From: VRUE01 sp963716735 | Lineage (GTDB): Bacteria > Actinomycetota > Thermoleophilia > Solirubrobacterales > 70-9 | Length of the DNA stretch: 64,000 nt | Assembly (NCBI GenBank): GCA_963716735.1 | Contig: OY970321.1 | Coordinates: 558,001 to 622,000, forward strand | Reading direction: 5' to 3' | Shown: in pieces, positions 1 to 8,283 of the stretch | How positions within the stretch are numbered: position 1 is the first letter of the stretch | Layout: each line of letters begins with the position of its first letter | The notes under the pieces: generated by a model | What the model was told of the DNA's origin: nothing | Seen by the model: only the letters and a program-made list of their open reading frames with translations | The model's database searches: none | Made by a program: the position numbers and the translations under genes

Positions 1-342
1 TTCCGCCCCACCTGCCGCCGACTTGCCGGTGTAGGCGGCATAGAAACGACCCGAGGCGTCGAAGTCCGGGGCAAGCGCGATCGAGAGCAGACCGCGCTCG
101 CTTTCACAGCAGCTGACCAGATCGGTGAGATCGGCGAAGACGCTGCGGCTGCCACCGCTGTACTCCACCACTCTGCCTTCTCGCTCGGCGACGAAGAGAT
201 CGTTCGGGTCGGTGCCGCTGGAGGTGACGAAGATCGGTTGATCGAAATCGCCAATGGGCTGGAGCGTGGCCGCGGATGCCCCGGCAACACACCAGAGTGA
301 AAGCAACGTCGCCAACAGTGCAAGCCTCGAGATCCAGCGCAC
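1..342 (-). CDS. PQQ-dependent sugar dehydrogenase-like protein, N-terminal part (runs off window)
   Basis: The frame is open from a GTG at 342 to the window edge (114 codons, no stop). The first ~25 residues form a signal peptide: a positive start, a hydrophobic stretch LALLATLLSLWCVAG and an ASA cleavage region. The mature part carries the glucose/sorbosone dehydrogenase blade pattern QPIFVTSSGTDPNDLFVAEREG followed by GLLSIALAPDF, typical of the soluble quinoprotein sugar dehydrogenase family (exported six-bladed beta-propeller). A GAGGAG ribosome-binding site lies 6 nt before the GTG, which decides the start. The substrate cannot be told, and the catalytic and calcium/PQQ residues lie outside the window. 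Confidence 0.8.
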   Translation of the reverse strand, partial: MRWISRLALLATLLSLWCVAGASAATLQPIGDFDQPIFVTSSGTDPNDLFVAEREGRVVEYSGGSRSVFADLTDLVSCCESERGLLSIALAPDFDASGRFYAAYTGKSAAGGAE

Positions 343-389
343 ACGGTCTCCTCGTCAGATCGCTTCCCGACCTTTACCCGTAGCCGGCG

Positions 390-674
390 CTATTCCACCC
401 CGGGATGCCGAACCGCGGCCGGATCGGGCAGATACAGGTCGGCGCCGCAACGCGGGCAGACCTGGACGTAGAGCTTGACCGCCTTGTGGCAGTTGGGGCA
501 CTGCCGTTCCGGTTCGTCCTTCTCCCGGCGGTAGAGGACTACCGCGACCAAGCCGAGCAGCGGTAGCACGATGCCGATCAGCAGCCAGAGCCAGAAGGAG
601 CTGCCCTTGGCACGGCCGATGATCGCCGTCGCCAGTCCGAAAAGGCCGGCTATGAAGAGGTACTCGAATCCCAC
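390..674 (-). CDS. small membrane protein with C-terminal zinc ribbon
   Basis: 94 residues from a GTG start inside the end of the upstream NDH-2 gene (25-nt overlap), with GGAG just before it. Two hydrophobic segments (about residues 3-18 and 27-47, the latter WLWLLIGIVLPLLGLVAVVLY) are followed by a basic/acidic linker and a CPNC...CPRC double-knuckle zinc ribbon (about residues 59-77). This suggests a membrane-anchored protein with a cytosolic zinc-binding tail. No specific function can be given. The overlap suggests co-expression with ndh. Confidence 0.65.
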   Translation of the reverse strand: MGFEYLFIAGLFGLATAIIGRAKGSSFWLWLLIGIVLPLLGLVAVVLYRREKDEPERQCPNCHKAVKLYVQVCPRCGADLYLPDPAAVRHPGVE

Positions 675-1957
675 GGCTCCATTGTCGCGCCCAGCCGCGC
701 GGGATGCCCGATCGAGCCAACCTCGGCGAGGTCGCGACGGAAGGGCAAGCTGGCGGTCCAATCGATCACCGCGCGCGCCTTGCGGGCAATGCCCGGGATC
801 TGGCTCATGTGGTAGGTCCGCGCCATCCACCAGGCGGGGAAGCCGCGGAACTTGCGGCCGCCGACTCTGCCGACGGCCTTGTAGCGGCCGAGGTTGACGA
901 AGGACGCGTTGCCGCGGTACTCGAAGGGTTTGGCGGAGCCGATGCCCAGCTCGGCGGCGATATTGCGCGCCGCGGCCGGGCCCTGCCGGACCGCGTGCTG
1001 AGCGGTCGGTGGGTAGAAGCCGCCGCCGGGATCGGGCGCTGCCGCGCAATCGCCGACCGCCCAGACCGAGTCCGACCCCTGCACCCGCAGGTGGTCGTCG
1101 ACCGGAACGCGACCGCGCTCGTCGAGGGGCAGATTCAGCCGGCGCAGGCTCGGGTGTGGCGCAACTCCCGCGGTCCAGACCACCGTTCGGGTCGGCAGGG
1201 TCTCGCCACTGGAGAGACGGGCGCGGTCGGCGGTCACCTCCTCCAGCGTGGTCTCGAGACGGATGTCGATGCCACGGCCGCGCAGCTCGCGCAGCGCGTA
1301 GTCGGCAAGGCCGATGTCGATCTCGGGCAGGACCCGCCCAGTCGCCTCGACCAGCACCCAGCGCATGCCGTGCAGCCGGGCGCGCGGATAGCTCTCCATC
1401 GCGTCGGCGGCGAAGTCCTGAAGCTCGGCGAGCGCCTCGAGGCCGGCATAGCCGCCGCCGACGAAGACGTAGGTGAGCAGCTCGTCGCGCCGCGCCGGGT
1501 CTTCGCTTGCGTTGGCCGCCTCCAGCGTCTCGACCACGTGGTTGCGCAGCCAGATCGCGTCCGCGAGCGTTTTGAAGCCGACCGCATGCTCGGAGAGTCC
1601 CGGCACCGGCAGGACTCGCGAGACCGAGCCGAGCGCGAGCAGGAGTTGGTCGTAGGGAAGCTTCTCGGTTTCGCCCTCGCGGGTTCGCAGCTCCACCGTG
1701 CGCGCCTTGGGATCGTGGCCAGAGATCGTGCCCAGTCGCAGGTAGGTGCGATCGAGGATCTCGCGCAGCGGCGTCACCACATGCCGCGGCTCCAGCGTCC
1801 CGGCTGCCGCCTCCGGCAAAAACGGCGTGTAGAGCATGAAGTTGACGTCGTTGACCAGGGTCAGCCGTGCCGACTGCCGCGGCATGATCCGCTCCAGCTC
1901 CCGCGCCGCCATCGCCCCACCGAATCCACCCCCGGCGATAACGACGTTCCAGGCCAT
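650..1957 (-). CDS. ndh: type II NADH:quinone dehydrogenase (NDH-2)
   Basis: 435 residues, the usual size for non-proton-pumping NADH dehydrogenase. The N-terminal FAD motif GGGFGG is at residues 9-14. The second dinucleotide (NADH) fold starts around residue 163 with VFVGGGYAGLEAL. WAVGDCAA is the conserved FAD-contacting motif near residue 300, and PPTAQHAVRQG, the quinone-site region, follows. The enzyme transfers electrons from NADH to the quinone pool at the inner face of the membrane, with membrane association through the C-terminal amphipathic region. It is transcribed alone or with the zinc-ribbon gene. A perfect palindrome directly upstream suggests control by a dimeric repressor. 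Confidence 0.9.
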   Translation of the reverse strand: MAWNVVIAGGGFGGAMAARELERIMPRQSARLTLVNDVNFMLYTPFLPEAAAGTLEPRHVVTPLREILDRTYLRLGTISGHDPKARTVELRTREGETEKLPYDQLLLALGSVSRVLPVPGLSEHAVGFKTLADAIWLRNHVVETLEAANASEDPARRDELLTYVFVGGGYAGLEALAELQDFAADAMESYPRARLHGMRWVLVEATGRVLPEIDIGLADYALRELRGRGIDIRLETTLEEVTADRARLSSGETLPTRTVVWTAGVAPHPSLRRLNLPLDERGRVPVDDHLRVQGSDSVWAVGDCAAAPDPGGGFYPPTAQHAVRQGPAAARNIAAELGIGSAKPFEYRGNASFVNLGRYKAVGRVGGRKFRGFPAWWMARTYHMSQIPGIARKARAVIDWTASLPFRRDLAEVGSIGHPARLGATMEPWDSSTSS

Positions 1958-1970
1958 GCCTTCAACTTAG

Positions 1971-1997
1971 CACTTTGTAACAAGTTGTTACAAAGTG
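1971..1997. promoter_or_regulatory. 27-bp perfect palindrome upstream of ndh (putative operator)
   Basis: CACTTTGTAACAA, one central G, then the exact reverse complement TTGTTACAAAGTG: a perfect 13-bp inverted repeat, AT-rich against a GC-rich background. It starts 13 bp upstream of the ndh ATG and lies in the 54-bp gap after gatB. It has no loop or T-run, so a terminator is unlikely. The TTGTAACAA-type half sites resemble operators of TetR/MarR-type dimers; the regulator is not in this window. Confidence 0.7.
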
Positions 1998-2011
1998 ACG
2001 GACCGCACGTT

Positions 2012-3448
2012 CTAAATGCCCAGCTTCTCCTTGATCAGGCGGTTTACCTCGCCGCCGTCGGCGCGGCCCTTGGTCTCCTTCATCACGGCACCGACGATGG
2101 CGCCGATTGCCTTCTGGTTGCCGGAGCGGATCTGCTCGGCCGCCTCGGGGTTGGCTTCGACCGCAGCCGTGACGATCGACTCGAGCTCGCCGCTGTCGGA
2201 GATCTGGGCGAGGCCCTCGCGCTCGACGATCTCCGCCGGGTCGCCGCCCTGCTCGACCAGCGTCGCGAGCACCTGCTTGCCGCTGCCGTGGGAGATCTTC
2301 TTCTCGACGACCATACCGACGAGAGTCGCCAGCGAATCCGGTGTGACTTTCGAGTCGGCGGCCGCACCATCGCCGGCCTGGCGCAGCGCCGCCGCCAGCT
2401 CGCCGGTGACCCAGTTCGCGATCACTCGCGCCTCCAAGGCGGGGGCTTTCTCACGGACGGCTTCGAAGTACGCGGCCTCAGCGGGATCGGCCGCAAGCTG
2501 GGCGGCGTTCTCGGCGGAGAGGCCCAGCTCGCTTTCGTAGCGGTGGGTACGTGCCTCTGGCAGCTCCGGCAGCGACTCGCGCGCCTCGCGCAGCATCGCC
2601 TCGGTCGGCACCAACGGCACCAGATCGGGCTCGGGGAAGTAGCGGTAGTCGTGCGCCTCCTCCTTCGAACGCAGCGCCGTCAGCGAGCTGTCCTCGGGGT
2701 GGAAGTGGAGCGTCTCCTGCACCACCGTCCCCCCCGCCTCGACCAGCTCGCGCTGCCGCGCCAGCTCGGCTTCGATTCCCCGTTCGAGAAAGCGAAAGCT
2801 GTTCATGTTCTTCAGCTCGGTCTTCGTCCCCAGCTCCTCGCTGCCCGCCGGCCGCACCGAGACGTTGGCGTCGATCCGCAGGCTGCCCTCCTCCATGTTG
2901 ACGTTGGAGACGCCGAGCTGGCTGACCGTGGTGCGCAGCAACCGTGCCCAAGAGGCGGCTTCGGCGGCGCTGCGCAGGTCCGGCTCGGTGACGATCTCGA
3001 CCAGTGGCGTGCCGCAGCGGTTGAAGTCGACCAGCGAAGCGCCGGAGCCGTGGATGCGACCGGACTCCCCCAGATGGATCGTCTTCGCCGCGTCCTCCTC
3101 GAGATGGGCGCGGTGGATGCGAATCCCACCCAGGCGGCCGGGGCCGGCAACCGGCTGGTCGTACTGACTGATCTGGTAGGCCTTCGGACTGTCCGGATAG
3201 AAGTAGTTCTTGCGGTGGAAGATCGAACTCGGCGCCACTTCGCACTCCAGCGCGGCGGCGATCTTCAGCGCAGAGCGGATTGCCTCCTCGTTCGGGACTG
3301 GCAGAACACCGGGATGGGCGAGGCAGACCGGACAGGTGTGGACGTTCGGCTCGTCGCCGAAGGAGAGCGCGCAGCCGCAAAACATCTTCGTCCGGGTCGA
3401 GAGCTGGACGTGGATCTCGAGCCCGATCACCGCCTCCAGCTCAGCCAT
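2012..3448 (-). CDS. gatB: Asp-tRNA(Asn)/Glu-tRNA(Gln) amidotransferase subunit B
   Basis: 478 residues starting MAELEAVIGLEIHVQL. The frame stays open upstream, but the family N-terminus and the 8-nt overlap with the gatA stop fix the start at 3448. GatB binds the mischarged tRNA and activates the tRNA-linked Glu/Asp with ATP, using ammonia channelled from GatA. The cradle domain occupies about residues 1-290. The helical and YqeY-like tail ends with a KGRADGGEVNRLIKEKLGI-type motif that contacts tRNA. Gene order gatC-gatA-gatB with overlaps indicates one transcript. The organism presumably needs this indirect route for Gln- and/or Asn-tRNA. Confidence 0.95.
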   Translation of the reverse strand: MAELEAVIGLEIHVQLSTRTKMFCGCALSFGDEPNVHTCPVCLAHPGVLPVPNEEAIRSALKIAAALECEVAPSSIFHRKNYFYPDSPKAYQISQYDQPVAGPGRLGGIRIHRAHLEEDAAKTIHLGESGRIHGSGASLVDFNRCGTPLVEIVTEPDLRSAAEAASWARLLRTTVSQLGVSNVNMEEGSLRIDANVSVRPAGSEELGTKTELKNMNSFRFLERGIEAELARQRELVEAGGTVVQETLHFHPEDSSLTALRSKEEAHDYRYFPEPDLVPLVPTEAMLREARESLPELPEARTHRYESELGLSAENAAQLAADPAEAAYFEAVREKAPALEARVIANWVTGELAAALRQAGDGAAADSKVTPDSLATLVGMVVEKKISHGSGKQVLATLVEQGGDPAEIVEREGLAQISDSGELESIVTAAVEANPEAAEQIRSGNQKAIGAIVGAVMKETKGRADGGEVNRLIKEKLGI

Positions 3449-4886
3449 CGGTTTCCACTCCCGGCTTCGCCTCGAAGCCGATCGCCTGCTCCAGCGCGTA
3501 GGCGGCGTCGAGCAGCCGCTGCTCGGCAAAAGCAGGCGCGGCGATCTGGAAGCCGACCGGCAGCCGCGGCCCGCCACCGTCGGGCTCGGCGAGGCCGGCG
3601 GGGATCGAGATCGCCGGGATGCCGGCCAGGCTCATCGGCACGGTGAAGAAGTCGTTCATGTACATCGCCAGCGGATCGTCGGTCTTCTCGCCGAGGCTGA
3701 ATGCGACCGAGGGCGAGGTCGGCGTGACGACGAAGTCGAAGCTGCCGAACGCCGCCGCGAAGTCCTCGGCGATCTTCGTGCGGACGCGTTGCGCGCGCCC
3801 GTAGTAGGCGTCGTAGTAACCGGAGGAGAGCGCGTAGGTGCCGAGCATGATGCGGCGCTTCACCTCGTCGCCGAACCCGGCGGCGCGGGTCGATTCGTAC
3901 ATCTCGACCACGTCCCCCGCCCCGTTGGCCCGCATCCCGTAGCGGACGCCGTCATAGCGAGCGAGGTTGGAAGAGGCCTCCGCGGGGGCGATCACGTAGT
4001 AGGCGGAGATGCCGTGCTCGGCGTGCGGCAGCGGCGCTTCGACGATCTCTCCGCCGAGATCCTCGATCCGCTTCAGCGTCGCCTCGAAAACCGCCCGGAC
4101 CCCGCCTTCCATCCCGTCCTCCCGCATCTCCGTCGGGACAGCGAAGCGCAGGCCGCGCAGGTCCTCGCGATCGGGCAGCCGCGGCGCTGTCTCGAGACCG
4201 ACCGAGGTCGAGTCACAGCCATCGCGGCCCTGCAGGATCGCCAGCAGCAGTGCCGCATCGCTGACGTCGCGGGTGAGCGGACCGCACTGGTCGAGCGAGG
4301 AGGCGAAGGCGATCATCCCGTAGCGGGAGATCGCGCCGTAGGTCGGCTTGAGGCCGACGATCCCGCAGAGCGAGGCGGGCTGGCGGATCGATCCACCGGT
4401 GTCGGTCCCGATCGCCCAGGGCGCGAGACCGCCCGCGACTGCCGCGGCCGAGCCGCCAGAGGAGCCGCCGGGCACGCGCTCGCGATCCCACGGGTTGAGC
4501 ACCGGCCCGTACGCGGAATTCTCGTTCGAAGACCCCATCGCGAACTCGTCCATGTTGGTCTTGCCGAGCACGGGCGCACCGGCTTCGAGCAGGCGGCGCA
4601 CGGCGGTTGCGGTGTATGGCGGTCGGTAGCCCTCGAGGATCCTCGATGCCGCCGTCGTCGGCACCCCCTCGGTGCAGAAGATGTCCTTGACGGCGATCGG
4701 CGCCAGGCAGGGCTGCTCTACCGCAATCGCGCTGGAATCGCCGTCCTCATCCCGCCACAGGTAGGCGTTCAGCTCGTCGCCGGCGGCCGCCTCGCTCCAG
4801 GCGTCGCGGCACTCCTCGGCCGAGAACTCACCCGCGCACATCGCGGCGTGGGCCTCGAGGGCCGAAAGCTCGAGCAGGTCAGCCAT
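3441..4886 (-). CDS. gatA: Asp-tRNA(Asn)/Glu-tRNA(Gln) amidotransferase subunit A
   Basis: 481 residues with the amidase signature. Likely catalytic Lys67 (PIAVKDIF), cis-Ser142 in GGSSGGS and nucleophile Ser166 in TDTGGSIRQPA; the 24-residue serine spacing matches the family. It hydrolyses glutamine to ammonia for the GatB transamidation site. The start ATG overlaps the gatC stop by one base (TGATG). There is a second, unrelated amidase-signature gene at 39697-41139; only this copy sits with gatC and gatB. Confidence 0.95.
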   Translation of the reverse strand: MADLLELSALEAHAAMCAGEFSAEECRDAWSEAAAGDELNAYLWRDEDGDSSAIAVEQPCLAPIAVKDIFCTEGVPTTAASRILEGYRPPYTATAVRRLLEAGAPVLGKTNMDEFAMGSSNENSAYGPVLNPWDRERVPGGSSGGSAAAVAGGLAPWAIGTDTGGSIRQPASLCGIVGLKPTYGAISRYGMIAFASSLDQCGPLTRDVSDAALLLAILQGRDGCDSTSVGLETAPRLPDREDLRGLRFAVPTEMREDGMEGGVRAVFEATLKRIEDLGGEIVEAPLPHAEHGISAYYVIAPAEASSNLARYDGVRYGMRANGAGDVVEMYESTRAAGFGDEVKRRIMLGTYALSSGYYDAYYGRAQRVRTKIAEDFAAAFGSFDFVVTPTSPSVAFSLGEKTDDPLAMYMNDFFTVPMSLAGIPAISIPAGLAEPDGGGPRLPVGFQIAAPAFAEQRLLDAAYALEQAIGFEAKPGVETDG

Positions 4887-5176
4887 CAGCCGTCGGCTCG
4901 CGGCGACGGGACGCGGAAGGCGCCCTCGGCCGGGTCCGGCGCCTGCTCCAGGACAACCTCGCGAGGCCAGCTAGGCCGCGGCTCATCCGGGCGGAGAACG
5001 TTCTCCAGGTCGACCACATGTGAGGTCGGTACGACGTCGTCGAGGTCCAGCTCGCCGATCCGGCCGACGTGATCGAGGATCCCGGAGAGCTCGCCGGACA
5101 TCCTCTCGACCTCGGCCTCGGACAGCCGCAGCCGAGCCAGCCTGGCGACATGAAGGACCTGCTCCCGCTCGATCAC
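4886..5176 (-). CDS. gatC: Asp-tRNA(Asn)/Glu-tRNA(Gln) amidotransferase subunit C
   Basis: 96 residues, the standard GatC length. The opening IEREQVLHVARLARLRLSE and central ILDHVGRIGELDLDDVVPTSH are the family hallmarks. GatC is a small belt protein that wraps GatA and GatB and stabilises the complex. It is the first gene of the gatCAB operon. Its promoter presumably lies in the 22-bp gap and upstream of it, next to the end of the preceding minus-strand gene. Confidence 0.93.
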   Translation of the reverse strand: MIEREQVLHVARLARLRLSEAEVERMSGELSGILDHVGRIGELDLDDVVPTSHVVDLENVLRPDEPRPSWPREVVLEQAPDPAEGAFRVPSPRADG

Positions 5177-5198
5177 GCGGGTGATTCTAGAGTCCCTC

Positions 5199-5585
5199 CT
5201 AGGGAGCAGTGACCGCTCGCGAGCGGGCCGCGAGGCATTCCACCGGTCGCTGGGGCAGGTGATACGCCAGAACCTCGGCGTAGACGCGCGCGCCCCGGAG
5301 CGCGGGGGTCGATTTCATCCCCCATTCCGACGCTTCGGGAAAGAGGCGCGCCACGACCCTGTCGTGCCCCGGCGTCACTTCCCTGATCCGCACGGTGCTC
5401 GAGTCGCAGAATTCCGACGGAGCGTCGGTGACGATGGTGCCGTCGATCCTCCCGGCGTCGCGGTCGACGCTGATCGTCAGCGTGACGGCGTAGGTGTGGG
5501 TGGTCTCACTCGAGGCGGCGGGAACGGCGGCGAGAATCAACGCGACGGAAGCAGCCAACACCCCTAGGAGCTTCGCCTTTCCCAT
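5199..5585 (-). CDS. small secreted protein of unknown function
   Basis: 128 residues from ATG 5585; a GTG two codons earlier is an alternative start. A clear signal peptide (MGKAKLLGVLAASVALILA, cleavage near AAS-SE) is followed by a short beta-rich domain with two cysteines (FCDSSTV about residue 60 and VECLAA near the C-terminus), which could form a disulfide outside the membrane. I do not recognise a family. It ends 22 bp before gatC in the same direction and might be read through with it. Confidence 0.6.
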   Translation of the reverse strand: MGKAKLLGVLAASVALILAAVPAASSETTHTYAVTLTISVDRDAGRIDGTIVTDAPSEFCDSSTVRIREVTPGHDRVVARLFPEASEWGMKSTPALRGARVYAEVLAYHLPQRPVECLAARSRAVTAP

Positions 5586-5642
5586 CGCCACAAGGTAGCG
5601 CGACGTCACACTGGCTGCCCAGCCAGTTAGAGTGCGCGCACG

Positions 5643-6086
5643 ATGCGGGGAGCGAAAGCAGAGGCGTTCGTCGTCCTCAGCCTGAGGCTGCTGGCGGCCA
5701 GCTTCGCCGTCGTCGGCATCCTCTTCATCGCCGTCCCCAGCGGCGTCCTCGACGTCATCTCCGACGTCGGCGAATGGTTCGGCAACAGCACCCGCGCACC
5801 GCACACGCAGGAGGATCTCTGGCTGGCGCTCGCCTTCGCCTACATGGTTGTCATCGCGGGCATCTGCATCGTCGCCCAGGCCGACGTCGTCCGTTACCGG
5901 CCGCTGCTCCTGGTGCTCGCCGCGGGCAAGACCGCCTCGTCCTTGGGCTCGCTCGCCTTCTTCCTGATCGACGAACACGTCTTCATCTACCTGCTCAACT
6001 TCCTCGTCGACGGCTTCCTAGCGCTGCTGGCGCTCTGGCTCTGGTCGCTGGCCGGTCGGATCGACCGGCTCGCCGCGCCCGGCTGA
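5643..6086 (+). CDS. four-helix membrane protein, unknown function
   Basis: 147 residues with four predicted membrane segments: about 10-30, 62-80 (LALAFAYMVVIAGICIVAQ), 88-106 and 112-136 (VFIYLLNFLVDGFLALLALWLW). The start ATG lies 57 bp from the divergent secreted-protein gene, so the promoter is in that short gap. It ends 15 bp before the GMC oxidoreductase and is probably co-transcribed with it. That pairing is the only hint to its role. Confidence 0.65.
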   Translation: MRGAKAEAFVVLSLRLLAASFAVVGILFIAVPSGVLDVISDVGEWFGNSTRAPHTQEDLWLALAFAYMVVIAGICIVAQADVVRYRPLLLVLAAGKTASSLGSLAFFLIDEHVFIYLLNFLVDGFLALLALWLWSLAGRIDRLAAPG

Positions 6087-6101
6087 CAGCGCGCGCCGGG
6101 G

Positions 6102-7988
6102 TTGTCGGCCACCGAGCAACGCACCCTGAGCGCGATCTGCGAGGCGATGGCCCCCGCCCTCGACGGCCTGCCCGCGGCCGAGCGCGACGTCGACGTCTCC
6201 GGGCCCGTCGGCGAGTTCCTCACCTCGCTCTCACCGCGCGTCCTGACTCGCGTCCGACTCGCCCTGCGCGCCTTCGAGTGGCTCCCCTTCCCCTGGCGCT
6301 TCAGCCGCCTCGACCTGGGCGCGCGGGAGGACTTCCTGCACCGCATGGAGAGCTCTCGCTTCAGCCTCTACCACGAGCTGATCCTGATGGCCAAGACCTT
6401 CACCACGCTCGGCTACGCGGTCGATCGCCGAGTCGAGCAGAGAATCGGTCTGGTGACGAGCTGCGATGTGGGCGACGGCCTGCTGCCCGACCCCGCCGGA
6501 CCGCTGGGAGACCTCGAACCGGCCGGTGAGGGTGAGGAATGCGACGTGGTCGTAGTCGGCTCCGGCGCGGGTGGCGCCGTCGCCGCGGCGACGCTGGCCG
6601 AGGCGGGCCTCGACGTGATCGTGCTCGAGGCGGGCGACAGCTACAACCGCGAGAACTACCCCGAGGACCAGCTCGACGCGATCGCCTCGCTCTACCGCGA
6701 CGGCGGCCTGACCATCGCCGAGGGCCGCCCGCCGATCCCCGTTCCGGTGGCGCGCACGGTCGGCGGCACCACCGTGATCAACTCGGGAACCTGCTTCCGA
6801 GCCCCCGATCCAGTGCTCGAGCACTGGCGCGAGCGCTTCGGGGTCGAGTGGGCCGGCCGGCTCGACCCGGATTTCGCCGAGGCCGAGGAGTTCCTGCGGG
6901 TGACTCCGCTCGATCCAGAGCGGATGGGTCGCAACGGCCAGCTGGCGATGGAAGGCGCGGCGGCGATCGGCGCCAGTGGCGGCCCGATCTCCCGCAACGC
7001 CGGCAACTGCGTCCAATGCAGCTCCTGCCCCTACGGCTGCCGGATCGATGCCAAGCGGGGAATGCACGTCAGCTACGTCCCGCGGGCGGTGGCGGCAGGG
7101 GCGCGGCTGCGAACCGGTGTCGAGGCCCGGCAGATCCTCGTCGAGGACGGCCGCGCCGCCGGCGTCCGCTGCGTGGCCGTGCCGGCCGGAGAGCGCAACG
7201 GCAACCGACGCCCCTACACCGTCCGTGCCCGGCGCGCGACGATCGTCGCGGGCGGCGCCTTTGGCACGCCGGAGCTGCTGCTGCGCTCGGGCCTGGGCGG
7301 CGACCAGGTTGGCCGCAACCTCCACATCCACCCGGCTTGCTGGGTAGGGGCGCGCTACGAGGAGGAGGTACGCGGTTGGGACGGCGTGATGCAGAGCTAC
7401 TACGTCGACGAGTGGGAGTCCGAGCGGGTTCTGCTCGAGGCGACCTTTACGCCGCTCCCCTTCGGCGGCGCCTGGCTGCAGGGCGCGGGGCGCGAGCACC
7501 AGGAAGCGATCCTCGACTTCGGTCACGTGAGCTCGATCGGCGTCCAGCTGAGCGATGAGTCCGCCGGCAGAGTCGGAATCGCCCGTAACGGCTCGCTCCG
7601 TGCCAGCTACGAGCTGAGCGACGAGGATGCCGGCCGCGTCGTCTTCGGCATCGCCCGTGCCGCCGAGATCCACTTCGCGGCAGGCGCCACCGAGGTCTAC
7701 CCCAACATCGCCCGCGTCCCGGTACTGCGCCCTGGCGACGTCGCCGAGTTCGAGGCCACTCGCTTCAAGCCCTCGGAGCTGCGCCTCGAGGCCTTCCACC
7801 CACAGGGAACGGCCAGGATCGCCGCCGACCCCGGCGAGGGAGTCTGCGGCGCCGACGGGTCGGTCAACGGCGTCTCAAGTCTGCACGTGGCGGACGCCTC
7901 TCTCTTCCCCACTGCCGTGGGCGTGAACCCGATGATGACCATCATCGCCTTCGCCAAGCGCGTCGCCGGCGGGCTCATACCTGCGTAG
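6102..7988 (+). CDS. GMC-family FAD oxidoreductase (alcohol/sterol oxidase type)
   Basis: 628 residues from a TTG start. The first ~110 residues form a helical domain like the gluconate dehydrogenase subunit-3/long-chain alcohol oxidase N-region. Then comes the FAD-binding Rossmann motif VVVVGSGAGGAVAAATLAEAG (about 147-167). A Cys-rich insert (NCVQCSSCPYGCR, about residues 303-315) is seen in long-chain fatty alcohol oxidases and related cholesterol-oxidase-like enzymes. The C-terminal GMC signature HVADASLFPTAVGVNPMMT carries the second catalytic part. It probably oxidises a hydrophobic alcohol or sterol; the substrate is not decidable here. It likely forms an operon with the preceding membrane protein. 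Confidence 0.82.
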   Translation: MSATEQRTLSAICEAMAPALDGLPAAERDVDVSGPVGEFLTSLSPRVLTRVRLALRAFEWLPFPWRFSRLDLGAREDFLHRMESSRFSLYHELILMAKTFTTLGYAVDRRVEQRIGLVTSCDVGDGLLPDPAGPLGDLEPAGEGEECDVVVVGSGAGGAVAAATLAEAGLDVIVLEAGDSYNRENYPEDQLDAIASLYRDGGLTIAEGRPPIPVPVARTVGGTTVINSGTCFRAPDPVLEHWRERFGVEWAGRLDPDFAEAEEFLRVTPLDPERMGRNGQLAMEGAAAIGASGGPISRNAGNCVQCSSCPYGCRIDAKRGMHVSYVPRAVAAGARLRTGVEARQILVEDGRAAGVRCVAVPAGERNGNRRPYTVRARRATIVAGGAFGTPELLLRSGLGGDQVGRNLHIHPACWVGARYEEEVRGWDGVMQSYYVDEWESERVLLEATFTPLPFGGAWLQGAGREHQEAILDFGHVSSIGVQLSDESAGRVGIARNGSLRASYELSDEDAGRVVFGIARAAEIHFAAGATEVYPNIARVPVLRPGDVAEFEATRFKPSELRLEAFHPQGTARIAADPGEGVCGADGSVNGVSSLHVADASLFPTAVGVNPMMTIIAFAKRVAGGLIPA

Positions 7989-8023
7989 GGAGTGCCCTGG
8001 GTCGCCACATGCCCCAGCAAGTA

Positions 8024-8166
8024 ACGGGATGGCGGGTGCGCCTCTGCGTGAATTGAACCCCAGCGCTGCGCGCTGGGGTGAATCTGGTGCGCGGCTCCGC
8101 CGCGCAGGAGCCGGATTGCATTTCCGCCGCTTCGCGACATTCCCGCAGAGGCGCACCCGCCATCCC
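8024..8166 (-). repeat. palindromic repeat, copy 1 (private 24-bp arms, conserved core)
   Basis: A perfect 24-bp inverted repeat (8024-8047 with 8143-8166) encloses a core. Read from the right, the core holds GACATT...GCGAAGCGGCGGAAATGCAATCCGG, a GCGCGGC/GCCGCGC hairpin, and a CCCCAG...CTGGGG hairpin next to GTTCAATTC. The same core recurs at 8284-8433, 27602-29080 (split) and 29234-29383, while the outer arms are unrelated in sequence. This copy is inverted relative to copy 2. It lies between the 3' ends of two convergent genes. Confidence 0.88.
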
Positions 8167-8283
8167 GTCAAGTCACCCGAGCTTCGATCGCCTGCGGAGG
8201 TCCGAGCCCTCGGTGGCACACGCTTCCGCTGCCAAGCAGTCCCCCTGGGGCCACGGGATCTCGGAGCGATGACTCGATCACTC

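Noticed and set aside
2012..3577. Longer gatB start at 3577
   Set aside because: The extra 43 residues overlap gatA and look like its shadow frame; the GatB family begins at MAELEAVIGLEIHVQ.
704..3646. Very long plus-strand open frame (980 codons) across ndh and gatB
   Set aside because: It is antisense to two clear enzyme genes, low in meaningful motifs and rich in Arg/Gly/Asp/Leu. A typical high-GC shadow frame, as are the other long frames opposite dnaE, rnj, pnp, infB and carB.
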